Assembly (NCBI GenBank): GCA_021234155.1
Contig: JAJEKV010000053.1
Coordinates: 7,269,424-7,333,423, forward strand
DNA length: 64,000 bases
Reading direction: 5' to 3'
Source of the DNA: Isoetes taiwanensis
Lineage: Eukaryota; Streptophyta; Lycopodiopsida; Isoetales; Isoetaceae
Positions within the stretch are counted from its first letter, which is position 1, and each line of letters begins with the position of its first letter. The translations under genes and the position numbers were made by a program. The notes beneath the pieces were generated by a model. That model did no database searches. It was not told the origin of the DNA and saw only the letters and a program-made list of their open reading frames with translations. Positions 9,665-22,051 of the stretch are shown here, one piece after another.

Positions 9665-12600
9665 GTCAATGGCATGCAAAATGCTAAAAAAAAGCCCCCA
9701 ATGATGCTGATCAAGGCAAGGAAAAATCCCCAACTAATGAACATGATGGCCAAGGAAAGGAAAATACCTCAAATGATGTTGATGATGGCAAAGGAAAGGA
9801 AAAGACTCCAAATGATGTTGATGATGGCAAAGGAAAGGAAAAGAGCTCAAATGAAAAAGATGATGCCAAAGGAAAGGAAATTGTACTTTATACTCGGGTC
9901 GATTGGAAAAACAAAAAGGTCAAGAACCCGCATGCATGCAATGAGAGGCAAAGATGGGAGAAGGGATTATTGTTCTAGCAGATCCTATCAATGCAGTGAA
10001 TGATGAAAGATTAGGGGAGGACAGGTTAGGTGTGGCAATCTCAAAATTATATGACAATTGGAAGGAAAAGGGTTCAGGCAAACAAGAATGCCTTGCTTGT
10101 GTGAAGCAACTAGAAGTTCCAACTATTGTTGCATGGCCTAGGGACGATTAAACCTGAGGGGAACTACATGTTTTCTATAGATGTAGAACCATTGTCAATA
10201 ATGTTCACACAGTGTAGCAAGAGGCCACTTCCAACTTTCAAACATTATCCCACCAAAAGATGCAAGTCAGATTATGATTGTTCTCCTGAAGCCCTGATGA
10301 AGGTTATAGGAAGTGAATGTTGTTGGGCCTCCCCAGATTAGAATGTTCACAATAGAAGAGATGGTGGTAGCAAGAGCTACATATCGGAACATAAGTGTGA
10401 TATCGGGGAGGAATTTCATGTACACCATATTTGGCTATGCAATTCGGGATGAAAGATCAAAGAAGAAAAGATTCCCATTGAATGGAAAGTGGATATGTTC
10501 AAAAGCATGGATGGCTATACATGGAATTCCAACCTCTTCTTGGCACAACTGGCAAAAGAGACATGAAAATGGTAGTAAAATTGCATTGCATGGGAACACC
10601 GGCCCGGTAAGGCCTACCTCAAGAACTATAGCCGCAAGGAAATATTTGAAAGATATGTGGATTTCAATGCGAGAAAAAACATGCCGCATAAGAGTAAGAA
10701 GGATGAACAGGGTAGAGTTATTGTTGAAAAGAGATTGCCATCCCATTGTACCCAGAAGAGCATATTAGAGGAAATAAATGCATTGCTTCGGGAACTTGGA
10801 GTGGCCTCTATATCCCAGCCCAGTTTTAGTAGGCTATGGAATAAGCATTTCAAGCATGTGACCATAGCAACTTCAAACAACTTTGCCAAGTGCAATTTAT
10901 GTGCTAAGCTGAAGGAGACACTAGATAAGACTGTGCAACCAAGTCTAAGGGCAAAGATAAGGGAACATATGAAGGACCATATGACCGATCAACTATCATG
11001 TAGATCAACTTATTCGATGTGGAGGACCTTATCTGCAATGGAACCTAATAACTATCTATGTATTATACATGATAAAATGGACCAACAGAAGACTTGTCTT
11101 CCACAATTCAAGTACATTCCTAAGTCATGTGGAAGATCATACCCTTTGCAGATTTCAATGACTGGGGCAATATTGCATGGGCAGTCTCAGACCTATTATG
11201 GCCATTTCAGTTTAGAGTTGTGGAGTGATGGTCCAGATTTTCACATTGGGAGTCCCGGGGGATTCACCTTTCATTAGCATATAACCCATGAGAGTTCAAC
11301 GGAGGGGTGTTTTTTTAGCCATTTGCGTACGTATACTTAGGGGTTAGGGGTGTTTTTAGGCACTGATCTAGAGCAATATCTATACATATAGGGGTCAAAT
11401 TGCGTTTTAAAGATGTGTATACAAGGGGGGTTTTTTGCTACCCTCCGAACGCAGATGCCATACCCCCTTTATATATAAGTGCATCCCCCGGGTTGGGAGT
11501 ATCATGAGGTGTTTAAGAAACTATGAGAGGGTTACAATGGTCACCTACAGGATCCTACTAATGAACATGTTGGAGCTTCAACATCTCGTGCTAAACCTCG
11601 ATATCTGCCCAGAAAGCTCCTCTTGCAACTAGATAATTGTGCTGGTCAAAATAAGAACAGGTGGATGTTTTCTTTCCTATCCTACTTAACAGCTGTGGGT
11701 ATTTTTGAAAGAGTCAATTTGGGGTTCCTAATGCCCGGACATACTCATGAGGACGTGGATGCATTGTTTGGAAAATATAATCATGTATTGAGACAGCAGA
11801 CAGTTACCAACTTTCCCAGGCTATTGGAAATATTTCATGGATGTACAAATCCATCTCCTATAAAGTGCCTGATTGGAAGAGTTTTGTGGATGGTTATGCT
11901 CTCGACATGGAAGGTCATTCTAGACCTCTTCAATTCACTTTTTGGGTGAGAGAAGGGATTCCAATCATGCAATGGAAAATGAGACCTTCAGAGGAGAAGT
12001 GGAGAGGTGGGCCAGAAATTTGGCACAGGGATGCAAATGGCAAGCCTATGATACCTCCTGGTCAACCAAAAGCTCTAAAACCAACTGAAGAAGTCAAGCA
12101 ATTGGGATTGACTAAGGATGGCATCAATGACTACATCAAGCATTGGCAAACTAATTCAGATGAGACTAATCGTGCATTGATAGATTATTGGAAGAAGGTG
12201 ATCAACTTGTTGGATGAGGTAGACACATCCTCAGAAGAGCTGAAAGAAGGGTGGTTCCCTAAAAGTAAGTGGAAAACATTAGCTGGTGCTGATGAAGATG
12301 ATGGTACCATTAGTAGCATTGTGAAGGCATATGCTCCTCCTCAATCTGATAAACACTATGTTGGTCCTAAGAAGGATAGGCCAAAATATCTAGGCATGGA
12401 TTGTTATGAACCTTCTACTGACGTGGAGTGCCACCAATTTGTAGTAGTAAAACCAGCTGATCTAGAGACCTATCCAGTGTGGTTGGGATACACTATCTCG
12501 GATATTTACAAAGAAGAAGGTGATGTTAACTTCAATAAGGTGCGCGTGGAATGGTGGTGTCCAGTACATCAGTTGAGTAATGTCACCGATAAAGAAAGAT

Positions 12601-12722
12601 ATTCAGATTGTTGGACAAAGAGGTGGACAAAAACTATTCCTAGTAAAACAGCGAGAGTTACAATACCTCAGGATGTAAGGAATAAGGTTCTCATATCCTT
12701 GGGGATGCTGGTGGAAAAATGA
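9665..12722 (+). pseudogene. DDE-transposase-like gene (DUF7869 type), interrupted
   Basis: The N-terminal part (9700-9880) is an acidic ~33-nt tandem repeat (NDVDDGKGKEK units). Next come a segment containing CLACVKQLEVPTIVAWPRD, HGNTGP then RPTSRTIAARKY, a Cys-containing segment (FAKCNLCAKL), HDKMDQQK and MTGAILHGQ. After a MITE the reading resumes with QLDNCAGQNKN and PGHTHEDVDALFGKYN. The C-terminal part (11841-12722) is intact, with FVVVKPADLETYPVWLGY and VRVEWWCP, recalling the small beta-barrel tail of these proteins. Acidic residues in HDKMDQ, LDNC and HEDVD fit an RNase-H-like DDE core. Besides the MITE, several frame changes are needed, so this copy is dead. Terminal inverted repeats were not found. 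The family name is recalled, not searched. Confidence 0.6.
11254..11492. mobile_element. 239-bp hAT-like MITE with 8-bp target duplication
   Basis: The ends CCCGGGGGATTCAC and, inverted, CCCGGGGGATGCAC match at 13 of 14 positions. The element is flanked by perfect direct TTGGGAGT at 11246-11253 and 11493-11500. An 8-bp duplication is typical of hAT elements. Taking out the MITE and one duplication joins GPDFHIGS to IMRCLRNYERV in a single frame, so it landed inside the transposase gene. Confidence 0.9.
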
Positions 12723-12872
12723 AAAACAGTTACTATGTATCAATCACAGTTAATAAAAGTTGTGTACTACTTGAGTTTCATGATATATGATTTTGTAATT
12801 TGAAGTTAAGTTGTGAATTTATATTAAGGTGTGTGATTATATGTTCAACATATTGTGACTTTTATCAAGTTA

Positions 12873-13825
12873 CTAAAAAACTTGCAATATGAAATTTGTC
12901 CCAAAATCAAGACATAATCCCAATTTAATTGAATGATGGTTAATTGTCTTTTCAGCCAACATTTTGACAAGAGCACAAGCTTTCTGGTTTACCCTTCCAG
13001 CATCTGCTGACTTAGTGCTGATAAAGTCTTCATCAAACACCGCTCCCATGTCACTAAATATCAAATAATTCACCATGAACTTCTTCCAAGCATGGTAATT
13101 ATTATTAGTGAGCTTTGCATTCTGTGAGAACTTGAATGGATCCATGAATTTCTCCGTTTTCAGCAGCTAAAAAGATGGTTGAGAAAACAAATTCGTCAGC
13201 AAACAAAGCACCCACTAGAAAAGTTGAATCTTGAATTTTGTCGCCAAAAAATGTCTTGAAAAACTCGAATGTCACACCAGAACTTGTCGAAAAGTTCGAA
13301 TCTCTCTCCCAAAACACTTCCTCCAGGCCAAAAAGCAAGAATCTTCTCCAATGCTGCAAATGAGATTTTCCACCACCAAATCTCAGCCAAAGAACTTCTG
13401 GAAATAATGGTCAATCCAATTTGGATGCTTCTCCAATAGCTTGCTCTATTCTTCCCTCAAGAAAGCGTCTGATACCATGATAGAACTAGTGCAAAACCAG
13501 TACAAACCCTGCAAGATCGACTCAAGAGATAGAATAGAAGAACAAGAATAACTCTATTGAGAAAGCAATGGGAAATACAATCTCTACTTCTGAGCATTGC
13601 ATAGTACATAACGTACAATCAATATATACAACTGGTGAGACTAAGAATAGTAGTCTACCGTTTAACCACCATCCACTAATTACGGCACTGATTTAGGGTC
13701 GGTGCTCAGTGCTGACAAAGTGTTGCCTTCTGTACATTTTAGCACCTTCTCAGCACCTGTGTGCTAAGTGCTGAACCACTGTTGTTTCAGCAACTATGCT
13801 TAGTCAGCATATTTATATTCCAACA
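12873..13825 (-). mobile_element. Copia-type LTR retroelement remnant (LTR plus gag start)
   Basis: A 348-bp LTR (13478-13825) has TG...CA ends (TGTTGGAATA... on the minus strand). It is followed at once by a primer-binding site of the TGGTATCAGA type, complementary to initiator Met-tRNA. Downstream is a leader, then a gag-like start MDPFKFSQNAKLTNNNYHAWKKFM, matching the plant Copia NYxxWKxxM pattern. Only the 5' end of the element is present; pol and the second LTR are absent. It is a broken fossil. Confidence 0.75.
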
Positions 13826-14832
13826 AATTGATACAAGCGACATATGTATGCATGCTCCAACAAACCGAAGAAGATAATGTTCCAAACCGGCAGATCGCTT
13901 CAGAGATGGAAAGCTTTCGAGAAACGTAGAGATCGAAGACACATGCTAATATCCACATCAGAAAATTGCCGAGCAACTGTGGACATGAGGTCGAATTGGC
14001 ATGGCCTCCATGCAAGCCCTAACTTCTAAGCATCCATCGTGGAAGCAGAGGAAAGAAATAGTGGCAGTTATGCGGTAACAAACTTTCCCACTAGAAAATC
14101 TGGACCACTAATTCACATTACCAGAACCTGCTTTCCTCCTCCATATAACTGCAAGAAACAAACAAGAAAGTGTTAGAAATACCTAAGGAAACTTCAATCC
14201 ACGAAAAAAGTAAAAAAATTACCTTAAGAAGCTTGAAAACTCGCAAATCTTCTCGCCACAACTCGCTGAAAGTTTTCGCCACGGAAACTCCTCCCCGTGG
14301 CTCTAATCCCTAGAGGGATCAAAAATCCAATAACTAGACAAATGGCCGCAACGATCTACAAAAGAAAAATGAGATGGCTTCCAAGCTTATGACCGATTAT
14401 CAACAAGCCAAAATAGGCGTTGAAGACTTATGATTCAAGTCCAGAAAACTGCGACACTGGAGAAGCATGAAGAAAAAGCCAAAAAAGAGAGGTACGAGAG
14501 GACTTACTAGTGATGGCCATATGCATTGTTTTAGGAAAATGCACCCTCTATTTTGGAGGTAGAGGCCCCCATTTCTGTGCGGACCATTTTTTTGGATGTC
14601 TTGACTGCTATTGTTAACAGGCCAGTTACCTGTTGTTAAGAGATAGAAGCCGAACGGAAGAAGAAGATTGAACAACAGTTTCTCAGTTGTTATCTCGGGA
14701 GGCCCTCCTTAAGATTGGATGCACAACCCTCTCTCGTATCAGAATCGTCTACGGAAGCATATATGGAGGCTGCCAAGAAACCTTGGCATGTGGCCAGGCT
14801 TTTCAAATCAAACCCAAACTCCCAGTGGGTAG
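13826..14832. other. No gene recognised
   Basis: Mixed sequence with short frames lacking family motifs. No repeat structure seen apart from the hairpin that follows. Confidence 0.4.
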
Positions 14833-14944
14833 AGTGCATTATACAGCCCACCTCCTCTACGTGGCTGATATCTAGCCGTCCATGCTTGAAATGGAGGGCT
14901 ACGATTGAGCCACGTAGGGGAGGGGGCTGTATAATGCTCCCGTC
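14833..14944. repeat. Compact inverted repeat (foldback MITE candidate)
   Basis: Arms of about 37 bp, GCATTATACAGCCC ... CTACGTGGCT on the left and its inverse on the right, match with few mismatches around a ~35-bp loop. Flanking target duplications were not identified. It may be a very small foldback transposon or a small-RNA precursor. Confidence 0.65.
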
Positions 14945-15289
14945 CCCCGGCATTTCTCTATCCGCCATTGATTTCTCTAAGCCCCACTGACCAAAAAAAA
15001 AAAGAAAAAAAAAATCGTCATGCAAAAGAGTTCCTGCTTGCGCACAAAAAGGCCAAGAAAAGGAAGAAAACCAAGCCAAAAAGGTGCACTACGAAAATTC
15101 GTCCTTTTTTTGTTTTCTGGGAAGTAAACCCTAAATGAACTAAACCCTATAAGTGACTAACACTTGGGGTGTTGATTGCACAATCGCAAACCAACGTTGT
15201 AAATGTCGGACGTGGGCATGTTATAGCTAGCCTTAAATAGCAAAAAATCCGCTAAGTCCACATAAACGTCGTTTTTTTTTTTTTTTGCC

Positions 15290-16045
15290 GTGGCTATAAC
15301 ATGTCAAAGGCACATGTCAAAGACACGGATATACTATAGATATGCCTATGGCTATAACATGACGGCGTCCGATATATACAGTGCAATGGCAAATACCAAA
15401 GCTAGAGCTGTTGATTTGACTTTTCTTGGAACATGCAACCTGCTTGCTGTCGCCGAATCTTATGTTGTTTAGATCTTGATTGTTATCTAACTTGGGATCG
15501 TTGTGTCCTAAGTTTTTCAATGCAAATTGTTGTTCAAATTGTCAGTGGGGGCAGTGGAAAAAGCTCCTAAATGTAAATCTCCAAGAGCTTATTGCCAGTG
15601 GAATGCATGATATTTTCATTAGATATTCAGATGGTCTTGCATGCACTCTTGCTAGGAAGACGGGCGAGATTCGCGTGTTTAATCGATTCAAAGCTGCCAA
15701 GGTCGTTCTACTTCCTCCCAAGGATGTTCTACTTGCAAGGATGCGTACTGATAAGTTCTACATTGTGTCTCATTCTTTCAACTTTGACTTGCTTGCTAGT
15801 AGCTATCTTATCATTCTTACCATCCTTAATGTTGGGTGGGTTGGATATGGCGCAATGGAGAATATTACCTTGCCATTTATCGATCAAGCACTCATGCATG
15901 GAGAAGAACCACATTCGTTGTAGCTGATTTTCGTAGTGGGGTTCAAACTTGCATTGGAGATTCTAGTTTTAGATCATGGAAGATAACTCCATATTTAAGT
16001 ACAGCTTTGCTGAAGACTCCTGGTCCAAAAAGCCGATGTGTATAG
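15290..16045 (+). pseudogene. Unrecognised coding fragments, possibly exons of one decayed gene
   Basis: Three protein-like stretches lie in order on the plus strand. The first contains AVDLTFLGTCNLLAVAESYV. The second reads WKKLLNVNLQELIASGMHDIF ... YSDGLACTLARKTGEIRVFNRF. The third reads EYYLAIYRSSTHAWRRTTFVVADF and ends PGPKSRCV. Composition and codon use look coding, but the frames differ and no clean set of splice sites joins them. No family is recognised. It could be a retrocopy or an old host gene. Confidence 0.35.
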
Positions 16046-17830
<1,785 letters not shown>

Positions 17831-18026
17831 CTTTAGTTGTAAAAATATTTACACTAGATATGAGACACCCACTTGATTGATGACGGAACAAGGTGGTTCC
17901 CATATATAAACAGGGATAGATTCAATACTGTATACATTTTATATGCAATACATATTATTCAAAAGATACGACACAAATTTAAAGTATAATATGTAAATTA
18001 ATATGGCAAAAAACATTTCTAGCATC

Positions 18027-18215
18027 GAGAAATTTTCGCGTAAGCAAAACATTACGCGAAACCATTTCAGTTTCGCTTACGCTTCAGTTTTGCTTACGTG
18101 ATGCGATACAGTTGTTTCGCTTACGCGAAAATTTTTAAACTTCGCGTAAGCGAAACTACGCGAAAATGTTTTCATGTAAACGGAACAGTTGTTTCGCGTA
18201 TGCGAATATTTGCAA
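18027..18215. repeat. Subterminal palindrome array (TTCGCGTAAGCGAA type)
   Basis: Within 190 bp the words TTTCGCTTACGCGAAA, TTCGCGTAAGCGAAA and close variants occur about eight times in both orientations. Lying some 440 bp before a BED-finger transposase start, this matches the subterminal binding-site clusters of hAT transposons. Confidence 0.7.
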
Positions 18216-18651
18216 AGCATTTTAGGGCATTTTGTTAAGGGAAAAAAAGTTTTTGCGCCATTGTTTGGTCTGTTTTGGGCAGGTATATTATTATATATAA
18301 GGAAAACATGTTTAGCCTTAGAATTCACCTCGAACGTTGGCTACCAGATTGAGTCAACATACTCCTTGGAAATGGTCAGCTGAGGTGTGGGTTTTGTGTT
18401 CGGGGCCTGACGCCGAAATACGTGAAGTGAGATTACTCCTTCCCATAGTTTTTCGACCTTGGGTTCCTACCTTGTTTCTTAGAGACATATAGGTTCTTGT
18501 CCTTCCCTCCTTACGCTCGAACAAAACGTCGATGTAACATATGTGTAGTGAGCTTGCACCGTCGCATATATACACGTCGGTCTTTAGTTCGGACGATTCA
18601 GGAGTCTTTAGAATAGCAGAGCAGAGACAGTAATTTTAGATAGTAGCAGGA

Positions 18652-19522
18652 ATGGCAGCTGGTCATGCATCTACATCAGGCACCGCCAGTGGTCATGCAT
18701 CATCATCTGGGGGTGCGAGGGCGTCGCGTGGTCATGGCAGGGCCAGGGGGGTTGCAGCAGCGCGTGGAAGAAGTGTATGTCGAAATACTGGTGGCCGAAG
18801 GAGAGGTCCAGAGTGGGCATTTGTGAAGGAGTTTGGTCAGAATGAGTGGCAATGTGTATTTTGTGGGTACACGCCAATAAATGGATCTCCGACAAGAATT
18901 CGAGCTCATATTTTATGGGACTCTAAAATTGAGGTGCAAACTTGTACTGTATCTATCGACCTACGACAAGATGCAATCAAAGTGTTGTCTCGAAAAAAAA
19001 GAACATCAGCAAAACACACAGCCAAGGGATAGTCAAGAACCGTGCAAAGCAGAAGAGATCAATTACACCACCCCTTCTGCAGCTCCAATGTACCAACCAG
19101 AGGATGGACTAGGGTCAATAGGGTTAAGCACGAGCAAAAAACGAATGGCAGAGACAATTGAAATAGTGGAAAGACAAACTAAGCAACAGAGGGTTAACCA
19201 GTGTTTAACATCAGAGCAACTGAAGAAGACACAATTGAAGGTCATAGAGGCATTTTTATATGCCGGATTGTCTCCACATGTCTTAGAATACAAAGCAATG
19301 AAAGAAGCCTTCCAAGAAGTTGCCAAAACGGGGTTGGCTTTCAGGTTGCCTTTATACAAGCATGCCAATAACAAAATGCTCGATGAAATACACGGGAAAA
19401 TGGTCGAGAGGGTGAAGTTGTGTCGTGTTACTGAATCCAGGCCGGCTTCACTAGTGACTGATAGTTGGAGCAATGTAAACAAGGACCACCTTATAAACTT
19501 CATGAAAGTCGCATTTAATTAA
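18652..19522 (+). pseudogene. hAT-type transposase remnant (BED finger + DUF659-like)
   Basis: The frame from 18652 opens with a Gly/Ala/Ser-rich leader. A BED-like zinc finger follows: WAFVKEFGQNEWQCVFCGY ... RIRAHIL, with two Cys and a His. The frame then shifts, and from about 19040 a second frame gives LTSEQLKKTQLKVIEAFLYAGL and, at 19430-19520, RPASLVTDSWSNVNKDHLINFM, the start of a DUF659/RNase-H-like core (TDSWSN). The catalytic middle and the hATC dimerisation tail are missing. A palindrome array precedes it. This is a dead DNA transposon truncated at its 3' side. Confidence 0.7.
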
Positions 19523-20211
19523 AGTGGATCTCATTCCATTCCCACTTTTTTTTGGAACCCTGTTATTTTACACGAAAAGGATGAGGGAAACTTTTAAAAC
19601 CGCATTATTGCTTTAGAAGATGCCGTGTGAAAAAAATGTTAAGGAAAATTACGTGGTCTACTTTTCTCGGTTAGCGAGTCGAGAAGATAAAGAGCACAAC
19701 TAAAACCAATGAAAATGCTATCTCTCTGTAAACAAAGTGCTGATCTGCCCTAAATTTTTATTCATAAATAATTTCATTACATTGTATTTTACAATGGTTG
19801 AAGATACCATGAACGTCGGGCTGACACAAATATTACATCATCTTCGCACACAGACCACCTACTGGGAACAGCATACAGAGCAAGGTCTGAGGTGTTCCAA
19901 GTCACAAGAGCAACTTGAAGAGAATAGAAATCTGAACACGCTAGCCTGACCAATGCATGTCAACAACCTCTTCTCGTCCTCTTTCCTCAATGAACAGGCC
20001 TTTCCATGGCTCTCGATCATGTCCTTTCTGTTCGTGATCTGTGCCGGGAAAGGCAAAATCAAGTTAATGCAAGTGATGCTACGGACAATACAAATAAGAA
20101 AACAACCAATTCTAAGGTCCACTTCTGAAGATTGTAGGTCTGAGGCCCTTTCTCGACTCTCTGAGGTCGCGAGTCGAGAAATGTAGCTTAGATCCAAAAA
20201 AAAAAAAAAAA

Positions 20212-21907
20212 AAAACCTTTAAAAACCTGTACTGTCCAACAGTCCAGATCTATTACCTAAGTACAGTCTTTGCAAGAAAGTACCAAGGTACAATTGGCAG
20301 CCCAAGACTTAAATCAGGTATACTCTAAGCCAAGGCCATGTTATGGAATCCAAATATGCCAAATGCCAATATATTAAATACCTTTTCCAAAAAATACATA
20401 TTTAATTATCTTCTAAGAAGATCCAAAATAAGATTTACCTTAGATTTCAGCAACATCAATACATATATTCATGCTATTTTTCTTACAGCAGAATTTGACA
20501 ATAAATAATGCCTAAGTTGTCAAAATATCATAAGATCTTGTAGTATTGTCTTCAAGCATTTAGCCAAATTGACCATCCTTATCCAATAGCTTCATATAGA
20601 ATACATAGACAAGTAGCAAGGAAGCCTGTTACCTGCAGTAGAACCATAGGTAAGTTAGCCAAATATGGGTAAAAACCTAAGCTACTAGCAGGTGTCATGG
20701 GCTTCCTTGAGGTTATCCCCCATCACCTTGCTATTATTCAATTGAAAACATCATCCTACATTAACTAGACATCCTAAACCCTGATAACATAATTTGCCAA
20801 TGCCTTTGTTACCCTTTCTCAGATCTGGAATGCCCGAAATCTTCAATGTCCCTATAAACTAACAATTGCATATTCTGTTCTATATGAATTCAAGTTAGAT
20901 CTAGATCAGCAATAATGTAATTCTATAACCAGTGCAGATCTACAAAACTCGTACAAATCTTCTAAAATTGTGATAGTCAGCTGCTGTTATAAATCTACCC
21001 AACTTGCTTCTTAATAGTAAGATTAAACACTTTTCATAATGCTCACAACTTATCCCGATATCCTGCATTTATCCATTAGCTCTAAATTCTGAAATAGACA
21101 AGCACATTTATCCCCCGGATACATCGATCTGGACCCTTTCAAACTTATGAATTAACAAAATATGTATTCAAACCTTAGATTGACGCGGTACGGTGGTGCA
21201 ATCTCCATCTTGTGTATCTCTTTCGATTCTTCATTTGCCATATGCTTATTGCTCCTGGCTCCATCTCCACAATTGTAAGCCATAGGATTTTCTTCTACCA
21301 AATTTGCTGGTCCATCACTTTGTGCATTGCTTTTCTCCACTACATTGGCTGCTCCTTCATCAAAGTTACTACTGATCTTTTGCTTATCAAGAGTAATCTT
21401 TGCCCCTTCAACTGAGAACTCCTGAATTGAAAAATCTTCTTAACACTACTCTCTTTCTTTTCTTCTGCCATTCTTTTCCTAGTGGCCATGTTAAGATCCC
21501 CCTTCTTTCTTGTCATGGCTAAGTCTGGGAGCAGCCTAAGGCCGCTTGCAAATCCTTGTATTCTTTTTGCTGTGCTCTTCCTTATAAGCACATCAAACCC
21601 TAGAAGGATGTACCTATTACCGTCATGTTTTGGGGCCATCCCATCTTCACTAAGCATTGGTCGTGGGCATGTCCTTACCCGATGCCAGCCATATCTACCG
21701 GTCTCCACATGCTCGTCCACATTCGCAATCTCCAACAGTATGCCCTAAAAATCGACATCTCCAAAACTACTGTATATTGTTCACCTTTATTATTTTATGT
21801 AAGTTCCCCAATTACAACCTTACATCATATAACATCTTATTTTTATTTTCTACTATAATGACCCTTATCCCATCACATGCCATGGTCCAAATAGTAACAT
21901 TATCTTA
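20212..21907 (-). repeat. Downstream copy of the 1.7-kb direct repeat
   Basis: Matches 26064-27758 almost base for base in the same orientation. The few differences are clustered in short stretches. It ends on the outer side in an A-run next to a palindrome array. Confidence 0.9.
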
Positions 21908-22051
21908 TAATAAAAAACCCTGCCTCCTTCCGTAGGTCGGGTGGCCAAGATATGCTAACAAATAGAATGCAAGGTATCAACAAGGAGAGTAGGGCCTTGT
22001 TGTACCATCAAGGCCCTACCCCTCCTATATTGCTCTACTCATTCATTGTAT

